Positions 25,601 through 40,600 of a stretch of 64,000 nucleotides of DNA are shown here, piece after piece (position 1 is the stretch's first letter; each line of letters starts with the position of its first letter). This DNA comes from Linyphia triangularis. Its lineage: Eukaryota > Arthropoda > Arachnida > Araneae > Linyphiidae. A program made the translations under genes and the position numbers. A model generated the notes under the pieces. It made no database searches and was not told the DNA's origin. It saw only the letters and a list, made by a program, of their open reading frames with translations. The stretch lies in NCBI GenBank assembly GCA_963978545.1, contig OZ021727.1, forward strand, positions 52,712,487-52,776,486, read 5' to 3'.

Positions 25601-28600
25601 GAAGTAGGATTTTCGAATGTCCCCCGTTTGGAACGTTTGACCCCTTTTCGACCCCTTAAAGTGTGTTAATCGAGATCGGAATAGTTTACTTTTTCTATTT
25701 TTACCATTGTTGATATTTGTGCCGATTTTCAGAGTTGTGACTATGTGGGAAGTAGGATTTTCGAATGTCCCCCGTTTGGAACGTTTGACCCCTTTTCGAC
25801 CCCTTAAAGTGTGTTAATCGAGATCGGAATAGTTTACTTTTTCTATTTTTACCATTGTTGATATTTGTGCCGATTTTCAGAGTTGTGACTATGTGGGAAG
25901 TAGGATTTTCGAATGTCCCCCGTTTGGAACGTTTGACCCCTTTTCGACCCCTTAAAGTGTGTTAATCGAGATCGGAATAGTTTACTTTTTCTATTTTTAC
26001 CATTGTTGATATTTGTGCCGATTTTCAGAGTTGTGACTATGTGGGAAGTAGGATTTTCGAATGTCCCCCGTTTGGAACGTTTGACCCCTTTTCGACCCCT
26101 TAAAGTGTGTTAATCGAGATCGGAATAGTTTACTTTTTCTATTTTTACCATTGTTGATATTTGTGCCGATTTTCAGAGTTGTGACTATGTGGGAAGTAGG
26201 ATTTTCGAATGTCCCCCGTTTGGAACGTTTGACCCCTTTTCGACCCCTTAAAGTGTGTTAATCGAGATCGGAATAGTTTACTTTTTCTATTTTTACCATT
26301 GTTGATATTTGTGCCGATTTTCAGAGTTGTGACTATGTGGGAAGTAGGATTTTCGAATGTCCCCCGTTTGGAACGTTTGACCCCTTTTCGACCCCTTAAA
26401 GTGTGTTAATCGAGATCGGAATAGTTTACTTTTTCTATTTTTACCATTGTTGATATTTGTGCCGATTTTCAGAGTTGTGACTATGTGGGAAGTAGGATTT
26501 TCGAATGTCCCCCGTTTGGAACGTTTAACCCCTTTTCGACCCCTTAAAGTGTGTTAATGGAGATCGGAATAGTTTACTTTTTCTATTTTTACCATTGTTG
26601 ATATTTGTGCCGATTTTCAGAGTTGTGACTATGTGGGAAGTAGGATTTTCGAATGCCCCCCGTTTGGAACGTTTGACCCCTTTTCGACCCCTTAAAGTGT
26701 GTTAATCGAGATCGGAATAGTTTACTTTTTCTATTTTTACCATTGTTGATATTTGTGCCGATTTTCAGAGTTGTGACTATGTGGGAAGTAGGATTTTCGA
26801 ATGTCCCCCGTTTGGAACGTTTGACCCCTTTTCGACCCCTTAAAGTGTGTTAATCGAGATCGGAATAGTTTACTTTTTCTATTTTTACCATTGTTGATAT
26901 TTGTGCCGATTTTCAGAGTTGTGACTATGTGGGAAGTAGGATTTTCGAATGTCCCCCGTTTGGAACGTTTGACCCCTTTTCGACCCCTTAAAGTGTGTTA
27001 ATCGAGATCGGAATAGTTTACTTTTTCTATTTTTACTATTGTTGATATTTGTGCCGATTTTCAGAGTTGTGACTATGTGGGAAGTAGGATTTTCGAATGT
27101 CCCCCGTTTGGAACGTTTGACCCCTTTTCGACCCCTTAAAGTGTGTTAATCGAGATCGGAATAGTTTACTTTTTCTATTTTTACCATTGTTGATATTTGT
27201 GCCGATTTTCAGAGTTGTGACTATGTGGGAAGTAGGATTTTCGAATGTCCCCCGTTTGGAACGTTTGACCCCTTTTCGACCCCTTAAAGTGTGTTAATCG
27301 AGATCGGAATAGTTTACTTTTTCTATTTTTACCATTGTTGATATTTGTGCCGATTTTCAGAGTTGTGACTATGTGGGAAGTGGGAGAATTAGTGATGAGT
27401 GAGTCAGTGAGTGAGTGAGTGAGGGCTTTGCCTTATATATATAGAGATTTGAAGTTATAAATTTGGTAATCTATTTATACTGAAATATATCGTGGAACAT
27501 TTTCTTACATAAATTTTCAGAGAGTAAATTTCAAAATGAATACTTCTAGGAGCAGATGGTAGTGACACAGTGAAGCAAGAAAACATTCCACTCTCAGCAA
27601 CGTATGATAGTGGTCAAGATCCCACTTATTTTCCTGCTCCATATGCAACGAGCAGGGTGCAGAGCTACAGTAGAGAACATTGCGTTCATCCTGGTTTAGG
27701 AAACCAGCAAAACACTGGTACTTTTGGAAGTACAAGAAGTGGATATACTTATAATATCCCTTGTCCTCCCAGAAGGGTAAGTGCTTAAGGATTTACTTTA
27801 CGTAAATATATTAAAAATATATCGAAAGGAATTAGATAAACTATTTCAGCATAGCATTTTTCATTTAACTAGAACAGAAACAGTATTTGCTGATTTAAAT
27901 TACTTGTTTAGATTGTCATAAAAGAAATTAATGTTATTTAAAACAAAGTAGAATTTAGAAAATTTAAGCTTAGTAGAAAAAAATTGAGGAAATATTCAGA
28001 GGGAAAGATGAAACTTAACAGAGTTAAAAGAAAAAAAATTAAAATGCCATTTTGAAACTACTTGTTTTCTACTACTTTTTCTTGGAAAATTCTCGTTATA
28101 GTGAATGTAAAATTCAATAACAAAATTATACAAATGTATAAATATTTTATCATTCAATAAATTTAGTCATGTAAAATTTCAATCCGGGCGTATTCTCATA
28201 TTATATTCTCCTGGGGTATTTCGTATCTATTTTTTCATTAAAACATATTTTTGGAAAAAAAACTTTTTAATTGTATTCCATATGCAACTTAAAAAATCTA
28301 CTTATAATTAGCATTATTACTGTTTACTAAATAACAAATAAAAGCAGCAAACAAAAATTCCCAATGGAATATAATTCAAAGAATTTCAATAAAAAGTAAA
28401 CCAAATAGATATTTCGCACAAATTGAAAAGTTTTATTTTAAACTTTTGTAAATTTGTTCCAATTCATCAGAAACAAATTAACGCAAAATATACTATATTT
28501 TCCTTGGGGTATTTTACAACAGAAAATAGATTAATTATCTAACTACTTTTGCAGACCGAAAAAGAAGAATGCATCTACGAAACACCAGCAATTTATTTTT

Positions 28601-31600
28601 CAACTTATCACCATACAGGTAAGCAACAACGAAACTTTCATCATTAATGTTTCTAGAGCTCCAGCTAAATAAACATTCTCACTGAATGTAACAATAGATT
28701 TCTATTGATATTCTATTAACCACATGAAATTAATGATACTAATTTAGGTTAATGGCATTGAATTCATTGTTAATAGCAGCTCTAAATGAAGTGAACTATA
28801 CAAAAGGCAGCCCAATAAGTGTGACAAGCTCAATAAATTCGTCCATCAGATATTGAAGACAATGCTTCAAAATACTCCAAACTCCGTTATTCACTAATGA
28901 CTCATATGTTATTAACGTTCAATGTCACCACAAATATTCGGCCAAAACCATTGCAAAGAAATTTAGCAAATTTCATTTCATTTTCTTAAAATGACATGAA
29001 CATTCCATTAAATGGAACTGAAATGGGGACGACCGGCATAAATAAAACTGATGTGGCGTAATTAAAAGTGGCGAAACTCTCGTACGTTTATTGGAGGGTT
29101 CCATTAATTTTAATGCAACCTCCCGACTTGAAATATGAACAAATTTATATCAGGAAGGTTGGGTCACATACCCCATTATACCCAAGGTGCTAAATTGCTG
29201 GGACTATAAAACTCAGAAATAAAGTGAGTCAGCTCTGTCCTGAATAACGAGAGATTTTTGAAGTATTTTGAAATCGCTTTAGCTGCTCGGTTAATTTACA
29301 TCACAAGTCCTTGGAAAAGAAATTACGTAGATTATGTTTAAAATTAGTCAAATTGCAACATTCCGGAACAACTTTTTTAAAATATTATAGCTACATAAAG
29401 AGATATTTTGGAATTCAGTATATGTACAGTTTTTAAAAGTACTATACATGTGGATGCATTGAAATTCAACATTTTGTTCATTTTTTATGCCATTTACTTT
29501 AATACCCCATTTTAGTTACTCATTGGTAGAAATATGTTTACATTTAGTCACTTCATTACTCAAAAATAGAGTAATAGCTTTTAAAAGCAAGTATTTTTTG
29601 TTTCAAAGAGATCAGTTTTAATACTTAGTAGAAAAAACGTAAATTCAAAGGCTAGAATATTTGAGAAAAGTATCTCATCTAGATTACTTTGGTGGTACAT
29701 TAATTATGGAAGGAAGTATTTTCCTATGTTTATTTGTATATTTAAAATAATTTGTAACTCTTAACAAAATTGTATTAACGCAGCTGTCTTATTTTAAAGA
29801 GAGAATATAAAGTCCCTTAAAAAAAGTAAGGAATGTGTACCATCAATAATTCCTTTTGAAGCTGTTTAGAACGAGCGCAAATAAAGTATTTGAGATAAAT
29901 CCTTTTTATTTTGAAGTCATTTAATTATTTTTCAGAACTGTAAATTTTACTAAAAATTGTTATCGTGAAACGTAATTAATACCTTTCAAACGAAATGTAG
30001 TTCCTTGTTTTCTATAATGTATGTTTATTGGCTTATTTTAAGCACAATTTAAAACATGTTTGTTTTAATTTGTACTTAGTACTACACAATATTTTAAGCG
30101 ATTGTAACTTTTTCTGGAATTCATTCATGCATTCTAATTGACAAAGCTGCTTCTTGTGACTAATGAGATAGATGAATAAATATAATTTCATTAATGAGGT
30201 ATAAAATATTTACTCAATGATTTTCAATTTTTGGTTTTCAAACAATACGAGTTATTATTAACTTATAAAATATTTACATATAAATGAAAGATTAAATTTA
30301 AAACTAATTTTTGATTTAAAAACTATATATATATATATATATATGAGAAACAAAAAGAACCAAAATGTAATGAAATTTTAACACATTTTTTAACAAGAAC
30401 AAAATGATTAATTATCATGATAAAAAAAATCCAAACAAACTTTAAAATTAATTTCAAATAATTAGTCAGTATTTAATTGATATTCTCCAGAAATATTTTT
30501 TTTTACTTTTCAACTAGTAAAATTCCATTCAAAGCAATTCCCTCCGTAATAAATATATTTCATTAACTATCATTAGTAATTGAAATGCAGTTAAATAATT
30601 GTTTCCATTAATCGTTTATTTTAAACTTCTATTCTGCCCTAATTCCTTAATAAATTTGTGGTTTCTTAAGGATTAGAGTTGAGAACTCATCGAGAGCACG
30701 CAATTTATGCTGTTCCAGACAGAGGGAGAATGGTAGTGGATGGAAGAAAACTTTGGAGGGAATCTGGTGATGGGTGAGGCTCATTGCAATTTTCATTTTC
30801 AATTAAACAAGAGCAAGATAATGACTTCACTGATAATGGATGATAATAACTTCTAGAAAATTAATTTAGTTTCAGGATTATTTCATTATTTATTTTTATT
30901 CCAGTTTATTCTAAACTGAGTACCATATGGGTTTTTGAAGACCATTTTTTTTTTTTTAATATGACTTAAATATTTCCACGGAAAATAATAAAATAATTTC
31001 TTTTTAAATTCGTCTTATATTAAGATAATGGGTAAATGATATAAGTAAAACTTCGAATTTACTCTTTTTAAAAAAACCTTTTAAATCATATTGCTAGGCT
31101 CATTACATTTAATAAGTTAATAACGCAATATTTTTTTCTTCTTTTCTACTTCATATTTCAACATATTTTTAATGTTATTTTATTAAAAAACTGTTTTATA
31201 TTAACGTTTTAATGATAAAGAATAAATGCTGACTGATTTCATCAGTTGCTTCATTTTGATATACTATAAGAATAGCAGAAATATTAATGTTTCATTAAAT
31301 GCTCCGAAAAAAGCTAATTTTATTCAACTCAAAATATGTTGCAATTGACAAGTTTACAACTCAAGTATGTTGCAATTTACATTTGTTAAATGTATTGATA
31401 TCATGGAAACTTACGAAATATCTTTTGAATCATTTTGTAAAATTTAAAGTCAAATACTCCTTTCAAAGACACTACACGTTTTTTCATTTTATACATTTTA
31501 TTTTTAATTCAATTTTAAGAACATACAATGTGTTTCTTCCCTTAACACGCGACTTGGTAATTTAGGTTAATAACAAAATCTTTGTTCCCAAACTAACCGA

Positions 31601-34600
31601 CATCTAAATACCCATAGAGCTGAAAATTTAAACCGTCTTGCATAATCAGGCTTTTGAAGAAGAAATAACATATCGGCCTTTTATGTATACCAACCATCTC
31701 ACTTGATATATTGCATCTCATTTCTTTTACAAATAGAGTAGAATGCTATTAGATAAATGACCTTGAATATTTGAATAAACTTTTCTTCGTGTCCCAGAGA
31801 AATTCTTGCAATATATGTGGTTTTGAATATCGAGTTGGCCATTATATCCGGGTACACATATAGTCTACTGGGCTGTAATTCAGGGTTGGTCTGCATTATC
31901 TAAAAATTTCTTGGGAACTTAACATCTCTAAAAGAAAAAACAAATTAAAGTAAAATTAAAGAAAATTCATTGTGTGACAAACATTTAAAAGAATTTATTA
32001 CTGCTTTTTAAACCTCGTTACTTTTTTTTTTTTTTTTTTTTTTTTTTCCCCCTTCTATTGCTTAAAAGTGAAGGACAAAATGCGAACGTTTCATTAAGTA
32101 TTCAATAAGAAAAAAACTTTTAAAAATAAATGTAAAGACTTTTTTAATTTTGCTTTCTTTTTCTAAAGGCTGAAGTTAAGGACTCATTCGGTTTTTATCA
32201 CTTCCTCCACTAAAGTATTATTATTTTTGAGCCCATATATATTTACGAAAACACATGTGTAGTTATGAAAGAAAGAAGCTGAAAATCTATACTGAGTGAT
32301 AAAACCACTATGAGTGGTAATAATTTACAGTTTCAGAAATTTTAATTTAAATTATCTCAATTATTAAATGCGTCATAGCTTTGCTTTACATAAATAACAC
32401 ATATTAAAATGTAATCTAATTTCAAAAAGTTCTGCCCCCTCCATTTAGTTACATCATAAATATATATATACATTTCATGTAAGCATCAACTGAATAATTT
32501 AACCTTTAACCGTAAAATATTATTTAAAATAATGTTCTTACCAATAAAATATAAACTTCATTTTAAACTGCACATATTGCTGTCAACATAAAATTCATAA
32601 TTTTTAGGATTTTTACGCCCCAATAAAGAACTAAATAGCGCTTTAAAAGTTTTATAATATAGCAATATCTAAAGTTTAACCTTTTGTTGAAATTCAAAAA
32701 TGTGCGTGTTATTCATAGCACTATTCTTCCTAACTGCTAGTTACCTAAAACTTTCTTTATATTTTGTAATTATTGCGTAACTTTTTCTTCAGGACTTAAA
32801 TCTTAACTCAATAATAGATTTTACCAGAAGGAGAAATATAAATTTTGCAACCAGTAATTTTTAAATTAACCTTAATTAATACTTTCTGTATTTTTTTTAT
32901 CCAAACCAGAGTCAATCGCGACCATAGAAATACAACCATACACTAAAATTTTATGGCCAGTTTACTTAATGTAAAAGGCAAAAGGTTAAATATTTTATCA
33001 ATGTACGAATTCAGTGAGGGAACATCCAGAAATTCTAGTTTTTGGTTGGTTAAGAATTTTTATTTATAGCTATAGAATTTCATATCTATGAAATATTTCT
33101 TTTAAACTACATAATCTTACATTTGATACTAAACAATTTATTGAAATATAAACTTTTAAAGAAATCCCTGTTTAATTAATTTAAGGTATAGAAAGTAATT
33201 ATAAAATTGATAAGCAGAATTTTTTTAATAATAATATTATAATATAATCTTCATCCTTTTAAAAAAGGTGATTTTATGTTTTAAAAATAATAAGAGTTGG
33301 ATTTTTTGGATGCGAAATATTTTTTTTTTTTTTTTTTTTTTTTTTATAAAAATGTAATAAGTAATGATTGAGAAGCTATGAAATACATTGCTTTAGTTTT
33401 AGATCTTCTTAACTCTTTTTCTAAATTTAATTTGGAAAATCTATTTTCAAAATACTATTTAAAAAAACATTATAAAAAGAAGTATTGCAAATGTCTAGTT
33501 CACTACCTAAATAAATATTCTATTAAACAAACATCACGAATCATATATCATTTAAACAATTATTTGGCAGTAAAATATAAATAATTTAACATGCAACCTT
33601 AATTTTCAAACCAAATAAATTACGTTCTGAAAAAATCCTAACTTAGAAAGTTCCATTCATTTTCCATCATTTCCAATTTTCGAAACATTTTTCGAATAGT
33701 ATTTTGTTTTTGCTTCGTTTTATGGTGAATCATTATCTTGACGTGTAAAAGCATCCTTTGTTTTTGTAAATCATTTCACAGAACAATGTGCGTGAGAGTG
33801 CATCATTAATTTTTCTAAATGACGAGAATACAGTACTTCTTGCAAAAGAAACATTTTAATTTCGTATACTAATCGATTAATGTACCTTAACATGATTAAT
33901 TTATTCTCCAGTTTATCAATAAAATATGATACTTAAGGTAAATGAGAAACAATCATTTTCAATTAATCATTTTTTTTCCCTCTTCCCGCATATTTAATAC
34001 CACTAAATGCGCCAATGGGAATTAAAATATTTTTAGTCTTAAGTATGCTTGTATAAAAGCAAAACGTGTGATATTTTATGCGTTTGCAAATAATTTTTTG
34101 CATACCTTGTACGAAATACTTAAATTTTCGAATTATTATAAAAAAGATGTTGCTTTATGCACATTTTGTTGAAGAAGGGGGGGGGGGGGCGGTAAACATA
34201 TATTAAGATGAATTTTATTTACTTGTCAAAAGTAATGTTCTGAAAGTTTTATTTAAAATAGTTTTATAACCATTTATATAAAATATAAGACATATATCTA
34301 GATATATACACTTAGATATATAACTAGATATAAAATATTTATCTAAGAAAGTTTATATAAGATATTTTTATATCCATTAGCATTCATAAAAATATCAGTA
34401 TAAGAGGACTATTTTATTGAGTTTCTTTAATACATAAAATGTATAGAAAGTGATTCTAAAGTCATAGGACTTTTGAAAAATGATTATTTTATTTGACGGT
34501 AGAAAAATGCGATGCTCACAAAAATTAGAAAAATCTTATTTGTTTCAATACTAAGTTTCATTTTTATCATCATCGAAATCTATTTTTTTTTTATAAATAT

Positions 34601-37600
34601 ATAACTATATATTTACAACGTAATATTAATGATTATCGGCCTGCAACCATTTTAATAACATAATGCATACTTAGAGTGACATCCATTATCCAAAACTGTT
34701 TATTCTTTGTTAAAAAAATAGATTTTCTGTGAGTATTTCTGGGAAAATCTTAACTTCTTACTCTGAAATATCCTTAAATTACTTCCTTATGCTTAAATTA
34801 TTTTCAGAAGTCCCATTATTTATTGATTCTCTAAAAAGTATCTAAAGTAGATATTAATCGTGCATAGAATTGATTTTGGGATATAGTTAAAGTTACAATG
34901 TAAGGTGTATTTAATTAAATTTCAAAAATAAAATGCAAACTTATGAAATTTTTGATTGCTTAACTTTTATGTTTTGTGTTGACTTTTTAATTTCAAAGAA
35001 AAGCCAACATTAAAATACATTGTTTAAAATAGGAACTCCAGCACAGAGTCGGATAATGAAGATCTAATGTTTTCATTGCATTCAGCAGATGAAGTCATTC
35101 TTCGAGAAGAAGCTAGAGAGTCAGAAACAGAATGTGATAGATTATGTAAGTATATAATATAACTTCGAAAGATAACAAATCAATCATATTCAATTTATAA
35201 AACTGTATCTTTTTTTAAAGGATAAGTGTATATCCGTACAAACATTTTATTTTTTGCTGATTTAAATATTTTTTCAAACATTAAAAGAAATATAAATGAT
35301 TTTAGAAATGTATAAGCATTTGAAATATTTCTTAATGATATTTATGGAAATGAATTCTCTTTTCACAAGTAATTGAAAGTATTAAGCTAATAAGGAATAG
35401 TAAACTGAAAACGGTGAATTTTTATTGGTTTGTACTTTATCATTATAAAATTCCTAAAATTTTACATCGTTATAAAATTCCTAAAATGTAACATTCATTT
35501 TGACGCATAATGAATTGCTCATAATTAACTCATATTTTAATATAGTTATAAATTTCAGTTATAATGTGTATGAAATTATTGTAGTTTTTATTACAATCTA
35601 AATCTTATAAAATACCAAGATCATCTAATTTATACGGTTGAATGTTTATGTCAAACCAATACAAGGTAAAAATTAACTGATACTTTTACAAATGCATCTG
35701 AAATGAAGAAAAAACTGATTAATATGTCTTCAAGATAAATAATTGAGCTTATACAATATATCATACTTTATTTCAATTTTATAAATATTATATTATTAAG
35801 CAATTTCATAATATTAAGCAATTGTGGTATCCATTTTACTCACTTTTCATATATTTTTGCAAATATATAATATTTTTTACTGTAAACTATAAATTATAAT
35901 TCATAGATAATATTAGATTTCGTTGTCATATTTATGATAATATAATGTGAGGAAACCTATCGTATAAATTTTCATGCATTGACTCTACAAATTTTTTCGC
36001 GGTACGAATGAAGTTACAATTTTCCTGGATTATCCTCTATGGATTTAGAAAATGTTTGACATATTCAGAGAAAGGATTAAAATGCAACCGTGATGTTGCG
36101 CATGAATGGTTTTAGCCAAAGACCCTACCCAGTGAGCGTTGACATAAGGTGTGGTTTCTTGATTGATGAAAAATTAATGACAAAGATAATAATACTACAG
36201 GACCTTCCAGCATTGTTTTGGTATGAATTTACATGCACACAAGATATTCGAACTACAGAGATGCACAGGCAATATCTTTACTCTGAAGAGTACAGTTCAA
36301 CTACGACAACAATAATAGCTCCACAAGTTCCGATGCATTGACACATATCATGACAGTAAGTCACACTTGCAGATAGAATAAAACACACTGATGTACATCA
36401 GATCTTGATAATTAAAAAAAAAAAAGGACCAGACTGCCAGATGGCTAAGTACTACAAAACTTTCAATGGCCACACCTTGCCACTTCCATGTAGTTACAAG
36501 GGCGAGAAAGAGGCCGATATAGTTATAAAGCCCAGAGGAGAAGGCCCCGATAAACAAACACTGCCATCCAACTTCACCATTAGAATCATCGATGATTTTG
36601 TGCCTAAAGGCAGGGCAATAAAGCTTAAATTAATTTTTTAAAGGTAAATAGTTAAAAAAAAAATCCGAATTTTAAAAAAGCACTTAAAAGGTCTAAAGGG
36701 TATTGCTGTCTTTTTTAACAAACGTCCAATACTTCCCCAGAAGCTTTCAAAACAAATGGGTATAAATACAAATCTCCAACTGGTCCGATGGTTACCAATC
36801 ACAGTATAACTACCATACATAAACTTGAGATTTTGTGCAACATTTTCAGCAACTTAATGAACTAGACAAGAACTCAAATCAAATGCACACCAGTGCCAGA
36901 GGAAATGAGTGTAAAGCCAAACCTATAGTGTGACAGCATATCACAAATGCAATCATCTAGCTTAATTTGATCTGATAAGAATTGCGTATAGTACGAAAAA
37001 CAAACTTTAAGTATAGGAAATATAATCACCAACTATTCTCAGCAAGAAAATACTCCCAACTAAGTTATTAGTTCCTGAAATATAATTAAGTTAATAAAGT
37101 GAACCTGAAATTTCACCCAGTATACCAGATATTAAACTGATTATGTGGCTAAATTAAATTTATCAACGTCAGTTTAATGTGACTTAATATAGAGAGATTA
37201 ACTTAATAATTATATTTTGCTCCATATATTATTCTGCGAAGATGTATATTTAGGCGTTTAATTGATGTTTCACAATTACCATAAGAGTTTGAGATTTGTT
37301 GCATTAAAGATTACAATTTTAAAATTATTAAGAAATTAAATATTGTTCATAAAAATTTATGAAAGTTTGTTCCTGAAAATTTTAAAGGTTAAACTTTTGC
37401 AAATGGGCATCTCTTGCCCAAAAAACTAATCTTAAATCTACTCTAACATTTTCTTTTGAAAGTATTGGTACAAGAATTTTGTATCACTTATGTACAATTG
37501 TGAAAGAAACTTTTGCTAAGGAGAATTTTTTAATATCTATTTCTCTATCATATTTATTAAAAATGTGTTCAGTTCTTTAAAAAAATATTCCACAAAAAAA

Positions 37601-40600
37601 TATTTCATTCAATAAGTTATATTTATATTTATAATTAATGGTTAATTAAATTCGTTCTCAAAAGACATTTCAATCCATATGAATTTTATATTCCAATCCT
37701 TCGAATACATTTATGATACATTTTATTTCTTTACATGTTATATATTGTATACATTGTTTAATTTAAATTATAATTAGAAAAATTTGGAGATTTTGGAAGT
37801 TTCGTAGATAATATAAAAATTAAGTTTTTTTTAGAACTGTCTCATCATTTCTAATTTTACGTTAACTAAATTGAAGAATTAATATAAGAAATTATTCAAT
37901 TTCCGAATTGTAATTAAATTAAATATAAAAAGTAATTATTTTGAGTAATTATTCTCTGAACCTTCATCATGACTGTGATTAGTTGATTCATAAATAAATA
38001 GTATTAATTATGGTTATTTAATAAAATATATAACTCACGGATTTATTTTTACACACTTATATTTTCAGAAGAAACAAGGAAATATCAGTGGCATTGACTG
38101 TATCATAGATCCTCAAAAATTAATTTGAATACTTTTAAAAAAAGACTATTGAATATGTTATTAAATGAAATTCATACATATTTATGTATGTATGGATTAT
38201 AAAATAGGACACGATGGGTTTAACAGAAAACTGTTTTCGCGTAAATTCTGCAACAACAGTTTATGCACTTAAGATTGCGTCTTCATTCGCAAAACAAAAC
38301 TGCTGTTGTCTTATTTCCTACCAACTATATCAATTTTGGAAAACGTTTCCATTCACCAAAGATGTTTTACGAACTTTAGTTTATTGCAGGTATTCCCCAT
38401 ACTGCTTCATTTCAAAAAACAATCGAGTTAACGGCAATAAGTGTCTTTTATTGTTTGACAACTTGTATTTAGCAGATTCTGATCAAAGAAATATCAAATA
38501 AAATCATTGAACCTTAGTTTCCAACCAAGCTAGTTTGTAAAAAAGCCAAACCATAATTATTGATATCAACTTTAAATGTTTTTCACAGAAGGAAATGTTA
38601 ATTTTCTTCTTGGCCCTCTACACTTGAAAAAATCTTTGAGGAACATTTGTATCAACTAAAAAGTTTCAGTGTATAAGTTGTACAAAAGCTGTCCAGAAAA
38701 GTTATCTACACATGAACGCTTGAATGACCGATTTGTTTATACCGTAAGTCTATTCCATGAAAGCTACTAGTTTCTATCACTTTATTTCACTGGATGACAA
38801 GATTTTCACAGATTTGATTTATTAGTTATAGGAAGTTATCATCAAACAACAAGATTTTCCGTAAAAGCTACATTTTCTGTGATCAAACTTGCAGTGTAAA
38901 AGACACAAATGTGATGTACCTTCATAATCATAATTTGTGGATGAAGGCCTGGGAAAATACCAAATCATGAAACCAAAGTAAAAAATAAGGATGGTAATCC
39001 CAACAAATACTGGGATTTTTTTTTTTTGGGGGGGGGAGGGGGGGTAGTTTAAACAATACTGACAAATAAATGGGAGGAATTACAATATATCCTGCCGTCA
39101 AGAGTTTGAGCTCAAAATTCCAGGTTATCATAAGTTTGCATTCAGAAATATAAGATTTAAAATTAAAATACTTCAATTGGAATGTAAAGACTTTGAAATT
39201 CCTAAACAGTTTTATGAGGATTCCTACTTATTTAATAACATTGGTATATCTGAATCGGCGCTATGTGTGCGTTTACTTCTTAGTTGGATAAATTTAAATA
39301 TATCATCTTACTTAAAATATAATACACGCTTCTATCAGTTTCTGGAGATAAAATATATGCATAATTATGGACTATGATGAAACATGTGATTTAACTTGAC
39401 CAGAAGAACTTGATTGAGGTGAAATCAGAGGTTTTCTGTTAATATTTAGATTTGTGTAAATACAGCATTTAGAAAACTCATAAATTGCAAGAATGAGAGA
39501 CATTTCATTCAACATAACAATCTATTATGCGAAATTAGATCATTGTAAAATTTCTTGTACAATTTCTGTCTAATTTCTTATATTAAAAGAAATCTAAACA
39601 TTTCACCAGGAAAACTTCAAATGCACTTAACATAATGTTACATTTTACTTTCAAGGCATAACATCATTTTCCATACAGAATAATTGCACTTGTTTTAAGA
39701 TGCACTAAAAAAATATTCGAATAAAATGTCCAAGTCAGAGCCCTTCCAAATCGGGTTTTCTTCTGTCGTCAAATCGAAAAGCTAGAAAATGGAATACATG
39801 AAAACCAAATCTCGTGTTTCAACTAAGGTGACTCTAAAAACTTTTCTAGCGTGTTCTGAAAATGTTATTTTGATAACATGCGTTGTGAAAGTAGGTCAGT
39901 GATTTATACATGACAAATCGTCTCTAGAAGAGTTTTTAACTGATAATAGATATTTAATGTTTGAAGAATCGTATGCAATATTGAAATTATCTGCATGATA
40001 ATTGTAGGTCAAATAAGTTTATTCGATAATTATATTTTCAAAATATCACATGTTTGAAGTATAGGTGCAATTCTTTAAAAATATTTGATTAAATTTCTGT
40101 TTCAAATACACTAAACAGTAAATGTATTTACAAATCCATTATATACAAAGATACACAATTTAAAAACTATATAAAATGTAAACTAAATAATGTTTTAATA
40201 CAATTATCAAGTTAAATATTACTTTTTTTTTCTGTTTACCTTTCAGAAAAAGTACAAGATAAATAACAAACATGTGCTTATATGTTGAAAATTATACAAC
40301 GTATATAGGCAATATTAATCTATTTAAATGTATCCTAATGAAAAAGAAAGGGTTGACATTCATTAGGATACATTTAAATAGATAATTTTCCTTAAAAAAA
40401 AATACATATAAATTAATTTACAAATATTATTATGATACCAATAAATGTGAAATAATATTCTCACATATACGATCACTCATTTCAAACTTGCCAATATAAA
40501 ACTTAAACTATATAAGATGCGTAACAGCTACAACAATTGTTTGCTGGATGCTGGAAAGCCATGTCGAAACTGTCCAAAAATTAGTTCTACCTTTAAGTTT

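Larger units (their letters stand above)
22102..27549 (+). other. 5.4-kb Dscam intron with mariner relic and tandem array
   Basis: GTAAGA to TACTTCTAG. Contents: short inverted repeats around a mariner-type relic (22302-23451), plain AT-rich DNA (23452-24760), and an element with a 148-bp tandem array ending only about 100 bases before the next exon. Confidence 0.75.

Noticed and set aside
25177..27380. CRISPR-like repeat array
   Set aside because: Units are head-to-tail without unique spacers, 148 bp long, in an eukaryotic intron inside a dispersed repeat.
38071..38110. Dscam exon after ATATTTTCAG
   Set aside because: The split codon would be TAA, an immediate stop.
38214..38501. 95-codon ORF as exon or gene
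   Set aside because: No splice sites in the right phase, no recognisable motif.
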